A stretch of 64,000 nucleotides of DNA from NCBI RefSeq assembly GCF_008806375.1, contig NZ_WAAT01000045.1:38060-102059 (forward strand). Reading direction: 5' to 3'. Under the pieces are notes generated by a model, which saw only the letters and a list, made by a program, of their open reading frames with translations, did no database searches and had not been told where the DNA came from. Of this stretch, positions 8,901 through 16,531 are shown in pieces (the stretch's first letter is position 1; the number at the start of each line of letters is the position of its first letter). Source of the DNA: Pseudotamlana haliotis (GTDB lineage Bacteria; Bacteroidota; Bacteroidia; Flavobacteriales; Flavobacteriaceae). The translations under genes and the position numbers were made by a program.

Positions 8901-9136
8901 AGCTAAACAGAGCCGTGAAATCTAATAACAAATTACGTGTTAAAGAAGGTTTAGAGGAAGTTCCTACCCTTACCAAAAAAGATGAATTTGAGTGGTTAGA
9001 CCTTTTTGAAGACAACAAAGAAAAAGCACAAGATTTACAAAACCAAATTAACCAAACCGATAAAGAAATTAATGCTATGGTTTATGAACTATACGGCTTA
9101 AACGAAGATGAAATTACTATTGTTGAAAACAGCTAA
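5985..9136 (+). pseudogene. Eco57I/type IIG-like restriction-methyltransferase, split by a one-base frameshift
   Basis: The first frame (5985-8492, 835 residues) and the second (to 9136, about 210 residues) together make one protein of about 1,050 residues, normal for fused nuclease-methyltransferase enzymes. In order there are an N-terminal PD-(D/E)xK-like nuclease (Asp88 then E102-L-K104), a helical region, SAM motif I DPACGSGAF from residue 468, catalytic NPPY at 591-594, and a C-terminal specificity domain. The break is at 8480-8490: GAGAAATATTAG gives a stop, while one extra A would continue as EKILGKTLVSTLIREQF into the second frame. The tract is only three As, so phase variation by slippage looks unlikely; mutation or a sequencing error is more likely. 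It is the cargo at the left end of the mnmE-integrated element. Confidence 0.85.
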
Positions 9137-9323
9137 ACTTTATTTTTTATGTTGCTTGTTGCTAAATTTGAAAAAAGTCAAGTAAATAAAGCGCTAAGAC
9201 TGTAAACAATAGAGAAACATTACATCAACATTTGCCAAATTGTAATTGTTGCTCTAAAGTTGAGTTAATGTTGTTACCCCAAATACTAGCTAGCATAGTA
9301 ATTAAGGCAATAACAGCAACAAA

Positions 9324-10520
9324 TCAACTTAAATTTTTAAACAGATCTTTGCTAAAGGTATAATGACGACCTTTAAACATATTTGCTTCCACAATTGGCT
9401 TATTTTGTATTGAATAAGACATATGATATTTCAAATAAGTACTGTTTTTAGGCTCTAGTTGATACTTAGTCTTTAAAAGTTCAGATATTTTATGAGAACT
9501 GGTTCTAATATTATTTTCAGAAAGTTTACCCACCAAATCGCCAACAGAGTACCTTAATACATCGGTATCAAACTTAATAAACTCGTCAGATAATATTTGC
9601 TCTAATTCTTTGTTTAAGAAGGTTTTATTCCCATTCATTAACACTTCAAGTGCATAAGTATGAATCTGTTCTTTTGTAAACCACATTCTTGTTTTTCTTG
9701 GGCTTTCAATACTTCTTTTATTTATAAAATAGATAAACTGAGGTAGCTCTTCCTTTAGGGTATCCAATAAGTTAGGGTTGTCTTTTGAAAGATCAAAAGG
9801 AATAATTTTTCGCACCCAGTAGCGTATTTCAGAATTATCTATATACACGAAATTTTCTTCATTATTAGAGCATAGAATAAATTTGCCAAAAAAGCTGCCT
9901 TCAATTTTGTCTTTCCCTTTGGCTTCACTTTTATAGGTTTTTGCCGTAGATAAGTTTTTTAGTCGTTCGCTATCTTCCTTTTTGTCTAATAATACTTCAT
10001 CAACAGCAATAATCAATTTAGATGCCCAGTCTGAATTAAATCGGCTTCTAAAGTCTTCATTATTATTAATAGTCATATTATTTTGAAAAATGAGCTTCAT
10101 CCAATTCAAAAAAGTTGTTTTTCCTGTATTACGCTCATTACTAACAAGACATAAAATTGGCAATACTTGCGAAGGATAACGCCATAAAACACTTAAATAA
10201 TCGATACCCAATTCATACTGTTCACCGAAAATATGTTTTAAAAATTTTGTCGTAACTGGGAACTCACCTTCAATAAATTTATGCTCTAATTTTTCATATC
10301 GATTATAAAACCCATCAATAACCATTTTGTAGTTAGTATGCGATGGAATTAGACAAAAACCATCATATTTATCAATTCTTTTTATGAATTCCTTTCCATA
10401 ATCGGTCATTAATTCATTTTTAGACCAAGGGATTATTAAATTTATACTGTCTTCACTAAGTAGTGGTTTTGTTACGTTTTTGTAATAGGTAGTACCTATT
10501 CGTAAATATTTATCTTCCAT
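9324..10520 (-). CDS. P-loop primase-helicase-like protein of the integrated element
   Basis: A 398-residue protein with a clear Walker A motif, SNERNTGKTTF at 127-137 (Lys134), and a Walker B-like IIAVDE ending at Asp174-Glu175. The arrangement resembles the SF3/DUF5906 helicase part of phage and plasmid primase-helicases, in which an N-terminal primase domain may be absent, as appears here. It probably acts in replication of the excised element. It is the last gene of a tightly packed minus-strand run, with 2 nt between its start and the stop of the 104-aa gene upstream. The 187 nt downstream to the RM cargo hold nothing recognisable. The ATPase call is firm; the exact replication role is inferred from similar elements. 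Confidence 0.75.
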   Translation of the reverse strand: MEDKYLRIGTTYYKNVTKPLLSEDSINLIIPWSKNELMTDYGKEFIKRIDKYDGFCLIPSHTNYKMVIDGFYNRYEKLEHKFIEGEFPVTTKFLKHIFGEQYELGIDYLSVLWRYPSQVLPILCLVSNERNTGKTTFLNWMKLIFQNNMTINNNEDFRSRFNSDWASKLIIAVDEVLLDKKEDSERLKNLSTAKTYKSEAKGKDKIEGSFFGKFILCSNNEENFVYIDNSEIRYWVRKIIPFDLSKDNPNLLDTLKEELPQFIYFINKRSIESPRKTRMWFTKEQIHTYALEVLMNGNKTFLNKELEQILSDEFIKFDTDVLRYSVGDLVGKLSENNIRTSSHKISELLKTKYQLEPKNSTYLKYHMSYSIQNKPIVEANMFKGRHYTFSKDLFKNLS

Positions 10521-10522
10521 AT

Positions 10523-10837
10523 CTATACATTTACTTTTATTAGACCTAACTTACTCGTATCAATATTTTGAAATTTTGAAACAAATAAAATTTTAACAGT
10601 TACACCTTGTATGGACTTGTCTGCTTTACAAAGTTCTATTATAGCTTTTTCAATATCATAAAGCGGTAATCTCGGTTTGCATCGATAGATCTCAATAATA
10701 ACTTTAACCTTTGCTATTAAATTATCTATAATTTTACTACTTAATAGATCGTTTGCTTTTATTGACAGTAGGTCTTTATAGAGGTTCTCTAAGCTACTTA
10801 CTCCCTCTGGTTGATTTATTTCCAAGTTATTGTACAT
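10523..10837 (-). CDS. Small protein of unknown function in the element
   Basis: A 104-residue, mostly helical and charged protein that I do not recognise. It has no signal peptide or membrane segment. It is packed 2 nt from both neighbours (Zn-finger gene upstream, primase-helicase-like gene downstream), so it is very likely translated from the same mRNA and may assist replication of the element, for example as a loader or accessory subunit. That role is only a guess from position. Confidence 0.65.
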   Translation of the reverse strand: MYNNLEINQPEGVSSLENLYKDLLSIKANDLLSSKIIDNLIAKVKVIIEIYRCKPRLPLYDIEKAIIELCKADKSIQGVTVKILFVSKFQNIDTSKLGLIKVNV

Positions 10838-10839
10838 AG

Positions 10840-11244
10840 CTATTTTTTATAAATTAAAATTTGCTTAACCGCATCAAAATAGGCTCTTGATCCATCACTT
10901 CTTACGGGCAAATTCTTGATTAGAACACTTTGTCTTATTCCATAGCCTAAGAGTTTTTGAATATCTCCTTTGGTGGCTGGCTTATTTTCTTCTTTAGTGA
11001 AGATATTTGTAACAAGGTTTGTTGCCAAGGTTCCAACCGCAGCATTACCTATTCCTGACAAACTCATATTTTCTACGGTTCGAGAATCAGCGTTTTTAGG
11101 AGCTTCGGGTAAATTTTGTCTTAATGCTTTTCTTTTTTTAAAAGCACCTACCCTGCAACTGCTACTACAATATTTCTGTTTGTGTCTTCTTTTTGGGATG
11201 TAGCTACCACCGCAATACTTACAACTATATGTGTATTTATCCAT
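10840..11244 (-). CDS. Zn-finger protein of the element (CxxC-x14-CxxxC head)
   Basis: 134 residues. The N-terminus has CKYC at about residues 8-11, then YCSSSC 14 residues later, followed directly by a Lys/Arg-rich tail (FKKRKALRQ). This looks like a four-Cys zinc-binding DNA- or RNA-contacting module. The middle is Ala/Ser/Thr/Asn-rich and the last 50 residues (from ATKGDIQKLLGYG) look folded. The same kind of Cys module heads the excisionase-like protein at 13852-14220. The gene lies 29 nt downstream of an HTH gene and 2 nt upstream of the 104-aa gene. Function unknown; nucleic-acid binding is inferred. Confidence 0.6.
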   Translation of the reverse strand: MDKYTYSCKYCGGSYIPKRRHKQKYCSSSCRVGAFKKRKALRQNLPEAPKNADSRTVENMSLSGIGNAAVGTLATNLVTNIFTKEENKPATKGDIQKLLGYGIRQSVLIKNLPVRSDGSRAYFDAVKQILIYKK

Positions 11245-11273
11245 TTTTCATTAATTTAACGTTAGACTTACGG

Positions 11274-11600
11274 CTATTGAAATGGATTTTGAGCTAAATA
11301 CTCATTCGCTTTGTCGTGAAGTGAAGTTTTTGTCTCACGTTTACCACTTTTAATCCAATCTAGTATTTCAGATTTTAGGAAGTAAAGTTTTCCTTTCTTG
11401 TGGTAAGGAATTGCATTTTTATGAACAAGCCCATAAATAGACCCTTTGGTCATATTTATAAATTGGGCAAGTTCATCAATAGTAAAATATACATCTTCAC
11501 TATTGTTCAGGAAAAAACCTGATTCTTTTTTTAAGTTTTTTGTAATTTCTTCAGCCAGTACTTTAATTCCTTCTGCTGAAAGTTCATACTTTAAAATCAT
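11274..11600 (-). CDS. Helix-turn-helix (MerR/excisionase-type) DNA-binding protein
   Basis: About 108 residues from the ATG at 11598-11600. The frame can be extended to 11639, but that would place the start on top of a TACTTTTG -7 box at 11625-11632, so the shorter form is preferred. The C-terminal half is an HTH_17 domain: FTIDELAQFINMTKGSIYGL, then IPYHKKGKLYFLKSEILDWI, the pattern of Xis/AlpA-type proteins. It probably either directs excision or controls the downstream replication genes. An 11-bp tandem repeat (11658-11690) about 60 nt upstream is a candidate binding site. Confidence 0.8.
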   Translation of the reverse strand: MILKYELSAEGIKVLAEEITKNLKKESGFFLNNSEDVYFTIDELAQFINMTKGSIYGLVHKNAIPYHKKGKLYFLKSEILDWIKSGKRETKTSLHDKANEYLAQNPFQ

Positions 11601-11624
11601 ATATTTTGTTTTAATATTTTGATT

Positions 11625-11632
11625 CAAAAGTA
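11625..11632 (-). promoter_or_regulatory. Candidate -7 box for the element's HTH-to-primase operon
   Basis: TACTTTTG on the minus strand matches the Bacteroidota -7 consensus TAnnTTTG and lies 24 nt upstream of the preferred HTH start. I see no good -33 TTTG element upstream, which would suit a promoter that needs an activator or is controlled by the repeats at 11658-11690. Confidence 0.45.
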
Positions 11633-11657
11633 ATGGCAAGAGTTTAGTATTTTTTAG

Positions 11658-11690
11658 CTAGGGATATGCTAGGGATATACTAGGTATTTT
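11658..11690. repeat. Tandem 11-bp repeat upstream of the HTH gene
   Basis: CTAGGGATATG, CTAGGGATATA and a degenerate CTAGGTATTTT follow one another directly. The 11-bp period is about one helical turn, so a protein bound to each unit would sit on the same DNA face. Its position just upstream of the -7 box at 11625-11632 suggests an operator; an iteron-like origin is an alternative. Confidence 0.55.
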
Positions 11691-11769
11691 TCAATCCCCT
11701 AAAAAACAATAAGTTAAAAGTATTTTAACATGAAAAACATCCTAAATTATCAATAAATATTTTTAAAAT

Positions 11770-12720
11770 TTATTTCTTATTATTAAAATAACTCCCAAAA
11801 CCAAATTGCAATTCATCCGCAATAGATTTCAAACCATTGTTTTCGAGTTTAACTTTTAAGCTTGTTATTTTATCTTTAGCTTCTGTTTCTTTAAATACTG
11901 AATATCCTTTATGCACTTGCTTATAGAGATAACTCTTATGAGCCTCCTTATTAAATATTTCAAACTTATCAGTAGATCCTATTATTAATACTAGTTTGAT
12001 TAATTCAGTTGAAACAATTTCCTTCAAGTTTAACCTGTTCTTTAATAAGTGTAATAGTATTGCTCTTTCCTTTATATTAAATTCATTTTTAATACGGTCT
12101 TTAGTATTAACAACATCAAATGGAGCTTTATTCTTGTTAGATACAGAGTTTTCATCTGAATCCTGTTCAATAACATTTAGTATTGCTCCCCCATTTTGAG
12201 TACTTTCAGGATATCTAATTTTTAGCATATCCTTAAACTCTTCTGAACTTTGATAGCCTATTCTATCAAAGTTTTTAGCATAAAAATATTCTAATTTGCC
12301 TGTGGCATATATAAATTCATAATATTGAATGTAATTTCTAAAATGATTTTCAGTTAGATCAATTGATTGCTGCTCTGCCAGTTTTTTAATAAAAAGCTCG
12401 TAATCTAAGTTTTGCTGCTTTATAAATTCATTTTTTATTTGATTACTCAAGACAAAAGATATTATTTCATCAAAAGCTAAGTCATTGTCGATTAATGAAT
12501 AGCGTTTTTCAAATATTTCATAACAACTATATAAACCTGTTTTTTTAAATTCTTCAATGATTTTAGTTTGACTTTCATTTAATCCTTTAAGAACATTCTT
12601 AAACTCAGTATCAAAATTACTTTTATTTGACTTGGCTAATTTTAGTGCTTCTAAAGTATTATTTTTTATAGCCTCCCATGTGTAATTATATTGTTCTTTA
12701 TATATTTTAAGATAATCCAT
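11770..12720 (-). CDS. Unknown 316-residue protein overlapping the integrase gene
   Basis: A highly charged, helix-rich cytoplasmic protein with no motif I can name. Its start overlaps the integrase stop by 14 nt, so translation is probably coupled. It may be an RteC-like or other element regulator, since Bacteroidota mobile elements often carry a helical protein of this size beside the integrase, but I cannot show similarity. The 169 nt between its stop and the 11-bp repeat/promoter region hold the 3' end of this transcript and no clear terminator. Confidence 0.6.
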   Translation of the reverse strand: MDYLKIYKEQYNYTWEAIKNNTLEALKLAKSNKSNFDTEFKNVLKGLNESQTKIIEEFKKTGLYSCYEIFEKRYSLIDNDLAFDEIISFVLSNQIKNEFIKQQNLDYELFIKKLAEQQSIDLTENHFRNYIQYYEFIYATGKLEYFYAKNFDRIGYQSSEEFKDMLKIRYPESTQNGGAILNVIEQDSDENSVSNKNKAPFDVVNTKDRIKNEFNIKERAILLHLLKNRLNLKEIVSTELIKLVLIIGSTDKFEIFNKEAHKSYLYKQVHKGYSVFKETEAKDKITSLKVKLENNGLKSIADELQFGFGSYFNNKK

Positions 12721-13849
12721 CTAAATCTAAATTAATTCTGTTAGCTGCTTCAATTTTATTTTTATCCATAACCTTAGTGTAAATCTGAGTAGTAGATAAG
12801 TTTTTATGTCCTAGTAATTTTGATACCGTGTAAATGTCTGTACCATTAGCCAGTTGCAAAGTAGCGTAACTATGACGAAAGTTATGGAATGATATTTTTT
12901 TACGAATTCCTGACCGTATAATCCATTCTTTTAATGGTCTTGTTATTTGAGTATATTTTATGTTAGTGAAAACTTGTCCTCTAGTAGTACCTTGTATTTT
13001 TAAAAGGGTATAAGCCGTATCAGATATTGGATGATTATTAATGTTACCAGTTTTTTGTTCTGTTAGCTTTATGTAATATCCTTGGTGCTTATCTTTATAG
13101 ACAGACTCCCATTTTAAACTTATAATATCAGAAAAACGAAACCCTGTTAAGGCAGCAAAAAATGTTAAGTGCTTAATTTTTTCTATTTTAACTTCTGTTT
13201 TCCACAGTAAGTCCAATTCCTCTTCTGTTAGGTATTCTCTATGTGTTTGCTCTTCCTTTATATATACAGCTTCATCTGCTAAATTGGTTGGTATTAAACT
13301 TCTTTTGTATGCTTGCTTTAATACTGAAATAAAATGTTTATAATAAGTAGAAGCTGTATTAATGGCTAGTTTTTGTGTATTCTTAACTCTAAGATTATTT
13401 ACCGTTAATAAATACTCACGATATTTCTTAACATGATTATCATTTAACTGATGGGTTTTGATTTCTCCACCAATGAAGTCCTTAAAATAATTAAATGAAG
13501 ATTTCCATGCTAAATAGTTTGAGTAACTACCCCTATTTCGTCTTTCTAACACAACGCTGTCATAAAAGGCATTAAAACTAACGTTTAGATTAATGTTTTC
13601 TTTAAATCCAAACTCCTTATCCCTCCATTGTACCAAACGTTTAGCTCTGACGATTTCCGCAAACTCAATAGTTTTTTTATTATGTGTCCTTTCTGCTTCA
13701 TCTTTAGGCTTTGCATAAATCTGCAATTTTAAAAACTCACGTCTTGTAGGCTTACCTGTTTTGGGGCTTATAATGGGAGAAGAATAATCAAGATAAAGAC
13801 TCAATTTATCATTCGCTAATTTCTTTTTTCGCACCGTTATATTCGCCAT
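12707..13849 (-). CDS. int: Tyrosine recombinase (integrase) of the mnmE-targeting element
   Basis: 380 residues with the three-domain plan of Bacteroidota integrases: an N-terminal arm-binding region (1-80), a SAM-like core-binding domain (about 90-200) and the catalytic domain. The catalytic residues are readable: Arg238 in TGFRFSD, Lys266 in EQKTG, His322 and Arg325 in HNFRHSY, His348 in LLGHKN and the nucleophile Tyr357 in TTQIYTKV. It should recombine the 21-bp core at the end of mnmE. It sits 2 nt downstream of the excisionase-like gene and overlaps the next gene by 14 nt. The complete catalytic set suggests that it is functional. Confidence 0.93.
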   Translation of the reverse strand: MANITVRKKKLANDKLSLYLDYSSPIISPKTGKPTRREFLKLQIYAKPKDEAERTHNKKTIEFAEIVRAKRLVQWRDKEFGFKENINLNVSFNAFYDSVVLERRNRGSYSNYLAWKSSFNYFKDFIGGEIKTHQLNDNHVKKYREYLLTVNNLRVKNTQKLAINTASTYYKHFISVLKQAYKRSLIPTNLADEAVYIKEEQTHREYLTEEELDLLWKTEVKIEKIKHLTFFAALTGFRFSDIISLKWESVYKDKHQGYYIKLTEQKTGNINNHPISDTAYTLLKIQGTTRGQVFTNIKYTQITRPLKEWIIRSGIRKKISFHNFRHSYATLQLANGTDIYTVSKLLGHKNLSTTQIYTKVMDKNKIEAANRINLDLDGLS

Positions 13850-13851
13850 AA

Positions 13852-14220
13852 TTAACTGTATTTAACTTTAATCAGTAATTTTTCTATATCAGACTTTCTT
13901 ATGCGTATTAATCTTTCGGAAAGGTTTGAGGCTTCGAGTTTTCCCAGTTCGATTAATCTGTAAACAGACCGCTTTGAAATACTTAACAATGTTGCAGCTT
14001 CTTTTACTGTTAAATAATCCTTTGCTTGAATCATTTCTAAGGGTTGAAGCTTGATCTTTAAAGTTTGTGTATTCGATTTTTTAATCTTACTCTTTCGGGT
14101 TCTTTTCTTATAAGCAACATTCGCACATTTAAGCCCACAAAAACGAGTAACAGTTGTCTTAGCAATAAAGGTTTTATTGCAATTTTCACATATTCTTTCA
14201 ATTCTAATATTAGAACTCAT
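13852..14220 (-). CDS. Excisionase-like protein with Zn-finger head and HTH domain
   Basis: 122 residues. The N-terminus carries CENC, then FCGLKC 13 residues after the second Cys, with a basic tail (KKRTRKSK), a likely zinc module. The C-terminus is an HTH_17 excisionase domain: [20 protein letters not shown], then [13 protein letters not shown]. It is the first gene of the integrase operon, 2 nt from int, and the closest gene to the right end of the element. It probably bends attachment-site DNA to direct excision and may repress the int promoter. The Zn-module/HTH combination resembles the separate Zn-finger protein at 10840-11244. Confidence 0.8.
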   Translation of the reverse strand: MSSNIRIERICENCNKTFIAKTTVTRFCGLKCANVAYKKRTRKSKIKKSNTQTLKIKLQPLEMIQAKDYLTVKEAATLLSISKRSVYRLIELGKLEASNLSERLIRIRKSDIEKLLIKVKYS

Positions 14221-14233
14221 TTGCTTTTAATAA

Positions 14234-14358
14234 AACACCCTAATTAAGTATCATTTAGATGTAATAAGATACATTAAGTGTAATTAGGTGCCATAATTTA
14301 TCCAAAAATTCAAATGTAATATTAAAAATAGAAACGAGGTACAAAATAGGTACAAAAA
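14234..14358. promoter_or_regulatory. Right-end control region: nested inverted repeats and 11-bp arm-type repeats
   Basis: Upstream of the excisionase-like gene, CTAATTA...TAATTAG and GTATC...GATAC form nested inverted repeats within 14238-14288. At 14337-14358, AGGTACAAAAT and AGGTACAAAAA are tandem 11-bp repeats that match the left-end pair at 5752-5773. They lie 106 nt inside the right attachment repeat. The first set is a candidate int/xis operator, the second a candidate integrase arm site. Confidence 0.55.
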
Positions 14359-14463
14359 ATATTGAAAAATACTATAAACAACTAAATTCAAAAAGACTTA
14401 AAAAACTTTAAGTATCTGATTATGTTTAACTTGGTAAAATATAGTTTAGTATTTTTTAGTGTA

Positions 14464-14484
14464 TTATTTGCCAATACAGAAATT
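14464..14484. other. Right attachment repeat, coincident with the mnmE stop region
   Basis: TTATTTG/CCAATACAGAAATT includes the mnmE stop and the codons for the last residues (N-F-C-I-G-K). It differs by one synonymous base from the displaced copy at 5696-5716. This copy is the end supplied by the element, so mnmE stays intact after integration. Confidence 0.85.
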
Positions 14485-15867
14485 AGCAAATATATTCCCA
14501 AGCAACTCATCATTAGTGACTTGACCAGTTATTTCACCGAAGTGATAAAGTGCTTGACGAATGTCAATAGCCATTAAATCTGAAGATAAATTCATATCAA
14601 TCCCATCTTGTACTTTTTGAATTTCTTCAAAGGCTTTAAGTAGCGAATCGTAGTGTCTCATGTTGGTTACAATAGTTTCGTTATTTCTTAGCGCTCCTGT
14701 ATTTACAAAACCAATTAAGGCGTTTTTAAGCGCTTCTACTCCCCTATTTTCTTTAGCTGCTAAAAGGATGTATTTTGAGTTTTCAATAGCACCCAAAAAC
14801 GTTTCTAGTTGTTTTTCTTCTTCCGCCGATAGTTTATCTATTTTATTCGGAACAATAAGTAAAGGCTTTAAAGGATATTTGTTTTTTATTTTTTCGATTT
14901 CTATTTGAAATTGCTCTGCATTATCTACAAACTGTGTGGCATCAAAGAGGTATAAAACCACTTGCGATTGCTCAATCTTTTCAAAGGTTTTTTTGATACC
15001 AATGCCTTCAACCACATCTTTGGTTTCACGGATTCCCGCGGTATCAATGAATCGGAAACCAATACCTTGAATTACTAATTCGTCTTCAATGGTATCTCTT
15101 GTGGTTCCGGCAATATCACTCACAATGGCGCGGTCTTCGTTTAAAAGGGCATTAAGCAAAGTGGATTTCCCCACATTGGGCTCGCCAACAATAGCTACTG
15201 GAATACCGTTTTTAATCACGTTTCCAACAGCAAACGAATCGATTAATCGTTTTAAAACAAAGGTGATTCTTGAAATAAGTTCTTTAAATTGGGTACGATC
15301 TGCAAATTCGACATCTTCCTCAGCGAAATCTAACTCTAACTCTATAAGCGATGCAAAATTTAAGAGTTCCTCACGAAGTTTGGCGATTTCCGAAGAAAAA
15401 CCACCACGCATCTGTTGCATGGCTATTTGGTGACTCGCTTCGTTATCACTTGAAATTAAATCGGCTACAGCTTCCGCCTGACTTAAATCTAACTTACCGT
15501 TTAAAAAAGCACGTAAGGTAAACTCACCTGCGGTTGCCATTCTACAACCATTTCTTAAAAATAATTGTATAATTTCCTGCTGAATATAACTTGAACCATG
15601 GCACGAAATTTCTACAACATGCTCACCGGTATATGAATTCGGATTTTTAAAAACAGAAACTAAAACTTCATCAATAGTACGTTGATCTTCTACAATATGA
15701 CCTAAATGAATCGTATGCGTGGGCTGTTTAGCCAATTGCTTCCCTGAAACCGATTTAAATTGAGCTTCGGCTAAAGTTATAGCATCCTTTCCCGATAAAC
15801 GAATTACGGCAATGGCACCCGCGCCAGATGGTGTTGCAAGAGCAACAATAGTATCTTGATTAATCAT
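14464..15867 (-). CDS. mnmE: tRNA uridine-5-carboxymethylaminomethyl modification GTPase MnmE
   Basis: A 467-residue, full-length MnmE. The N-terminal tetrahydrofolate-binding domain starts DTIVALATPSGAGAIAVIR. The embedded Ras-like G domain has GEPNVGKS at 228-235, DTAG at 275-278 and NKID at 341-344. The C-terminal catalytic Cys lies in FCIGK at the very end (Cys464). With MnmG it modifies U34 of certain tRNAs. A TATTTTTG -7 box (15872-15879) ends 4 nt before the ATG, so the mRNA may be leaderless. The 3' end of this gene is the integration target of the adjoining element. Confidence 0.97.
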   Translation of the reverse strand: MINQDTIVALATPSGAGAIAVIRLSGKDAITLAEAQFKSVSGKQLAKQPTHTIHLGHIVEDQRTIDEVLVSVFKNPNSYTGEHVVEISCHGSSYIQQEIIQLFLRNGCRMATAGEFTLRAFLNGKLDLSQAEAVADLISSDNEASHQIAMQQMRGGFSSEIAKLREELLNFASLIELELDFAEEDVEFADRTQFKELISRITFVLKRLIDSFAVGNVIKNGIPVAIVGEPNVGKSTLLNALLNEDRAIVSDIAGTTRDTIEDELVIQGIGFRFIDTAGIRETKDVVEGIGIKKTFEKIEQSQVVLYLFDATQFVDNAEQFQIEIEKIKNKYPLKPLLIVPNKIDKLSAEEEKQLETFLGAIENSKYILLAAKENRGVEALKNALIGFVNTGALRNNETIVTNMRHYDSLLKAFEEIQKVQDGIDMNLSSDLMAIDIRQALYHFGEITGQVTNDELLGNIFANFCIGK

Positions 15868-15871
15868 TCGG

Positions 15872-15879
15872 CAAAAATA
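15872..15879 (-). promoter_or_regulatory. -7 box of mnmE
   Basis: TATTTTTG on the minus strand matches TAnnTTTG and stands 4 nt before the ATG. No alternative start exists without truncating the folate-binding domain. Confidence 0.65.
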
Positions 15880-16119
15880 ATTATAATTAACTAAGTAATG
15901 AAATATGAAACTTTATTGTTTATAGAACTAAATGAACTAAGCATGTCATTTTTTTCAAAACTGATAAATTTTAAAGAATTCGTATAATCATTAATAAAAT
16001 TATTTCATATATATTAGTATTAATAAAAAACCTACCTTAAAATTAGCAATTACCTACAAATGATAAAATTGCTAAAAAAAAGTCAACTATAATTTAATCG
16101 CACTTAATTCAATTCATAT

Positions 16120-16524
16120 ATGCCTAAAAGTGAAACCTCTATATTAAAAATTTCTAAACATCAAGAAACTACAGATTTAGGTCTCCTTTATTTTTTTGAT
16201 AACTATGTTATTGCTGAATTTAATGAAGGGGTTAAAGTTAATTTTATAAGTTTTGAACCATGCCACAGACTTATAAAAAAGGCCTTTGGAGAACAAGACT
16301 TCGGATTTATAAGTAACAGAGTGAACTCCTACTCTATTGATATTACAGAAGCGTACCTATTTAACAAAGCATTTCCAAATGCTAAGACATACGCTACGGT
16401 TACTTATAACCTTAGTTCAAAGAAAGTTACTGAAATAGAAAATCATTTTTTCAAGTTTAACAAGCAAGATTTTAACTCCTTAGCAGAAGCTATAACTTGG
16501 GTACGTCAAACTTTAGAAAAATAA
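16120..16524 (+). CDS. Small cytoplasmic protein, SpoIIAA/STAS-like fold suspected
   Basis: 134 residues with no signal peptide or membrane helix. The pattern of alternating strands and a C-terminal amphipathic helix ending in EAITWVRQTLEK resembles small STAS/SpoIIAA-like proteins common in Bacteroidota, but I see no diagnostic motif. It is transcribed toward cvfB, whose stop is 7 nt away on the opposite strand, so the two genes converge. Upstream are 252 nt of AT-rich spacer shared with the mnmE promoter. Function unknown. Confidence 0.6.
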   Translation: MPKSETSILKISKHQETTDLGLLYFFDNYVIAEFNEGVKVNFISFEPCHRLIKKAFGEQDFGFISNRVNSYSIDITEAYLFNKAFPNAKTYATVTYNLSSKKVTEIENHFFKFNKQDFNSLAEAITWVRQTLEK

Positions 16525-16531
16525 TTACCGC
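16525..16531. other. Convergent junction
   Basis: Only 7 nt separate the stop of the 134-aa gene (plus strand) and the stop of cvfB (minus strand), without a separate terminator hairpin, so transcripts probably overlap. Confidence 0.6.

Larger units (their letters stand above)
5696..14484. mobile_element. Integrated element in the 3' end of mnmE, with int, xis-like genes, primase-helicase-like gene and restriction cargo
   Basis: The boundaries are the 21-bp direct repeats at 5696-5716 and 14464-14484. The content is a broken Eco57I-like RM gene on the plus strand and seven minus-strand genes: primase-helicase-like, a 104-aa unknown, Zn-finger, HTH, a 316-aa unknown, tyrosine integrase and Zn-finger/HTH. 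Just inside the two ends are paired 11-bp AGGTAC repeats, placed as integrase arm sites would be. There is no relaxase, capsid or terminase gene, so it is either an integrative island moved by a helper or a phage-satellite-like element. The 3' end of mnmE (trmE/thdF) is a known integration site, for example of SGI1. Confidence 0.85.
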
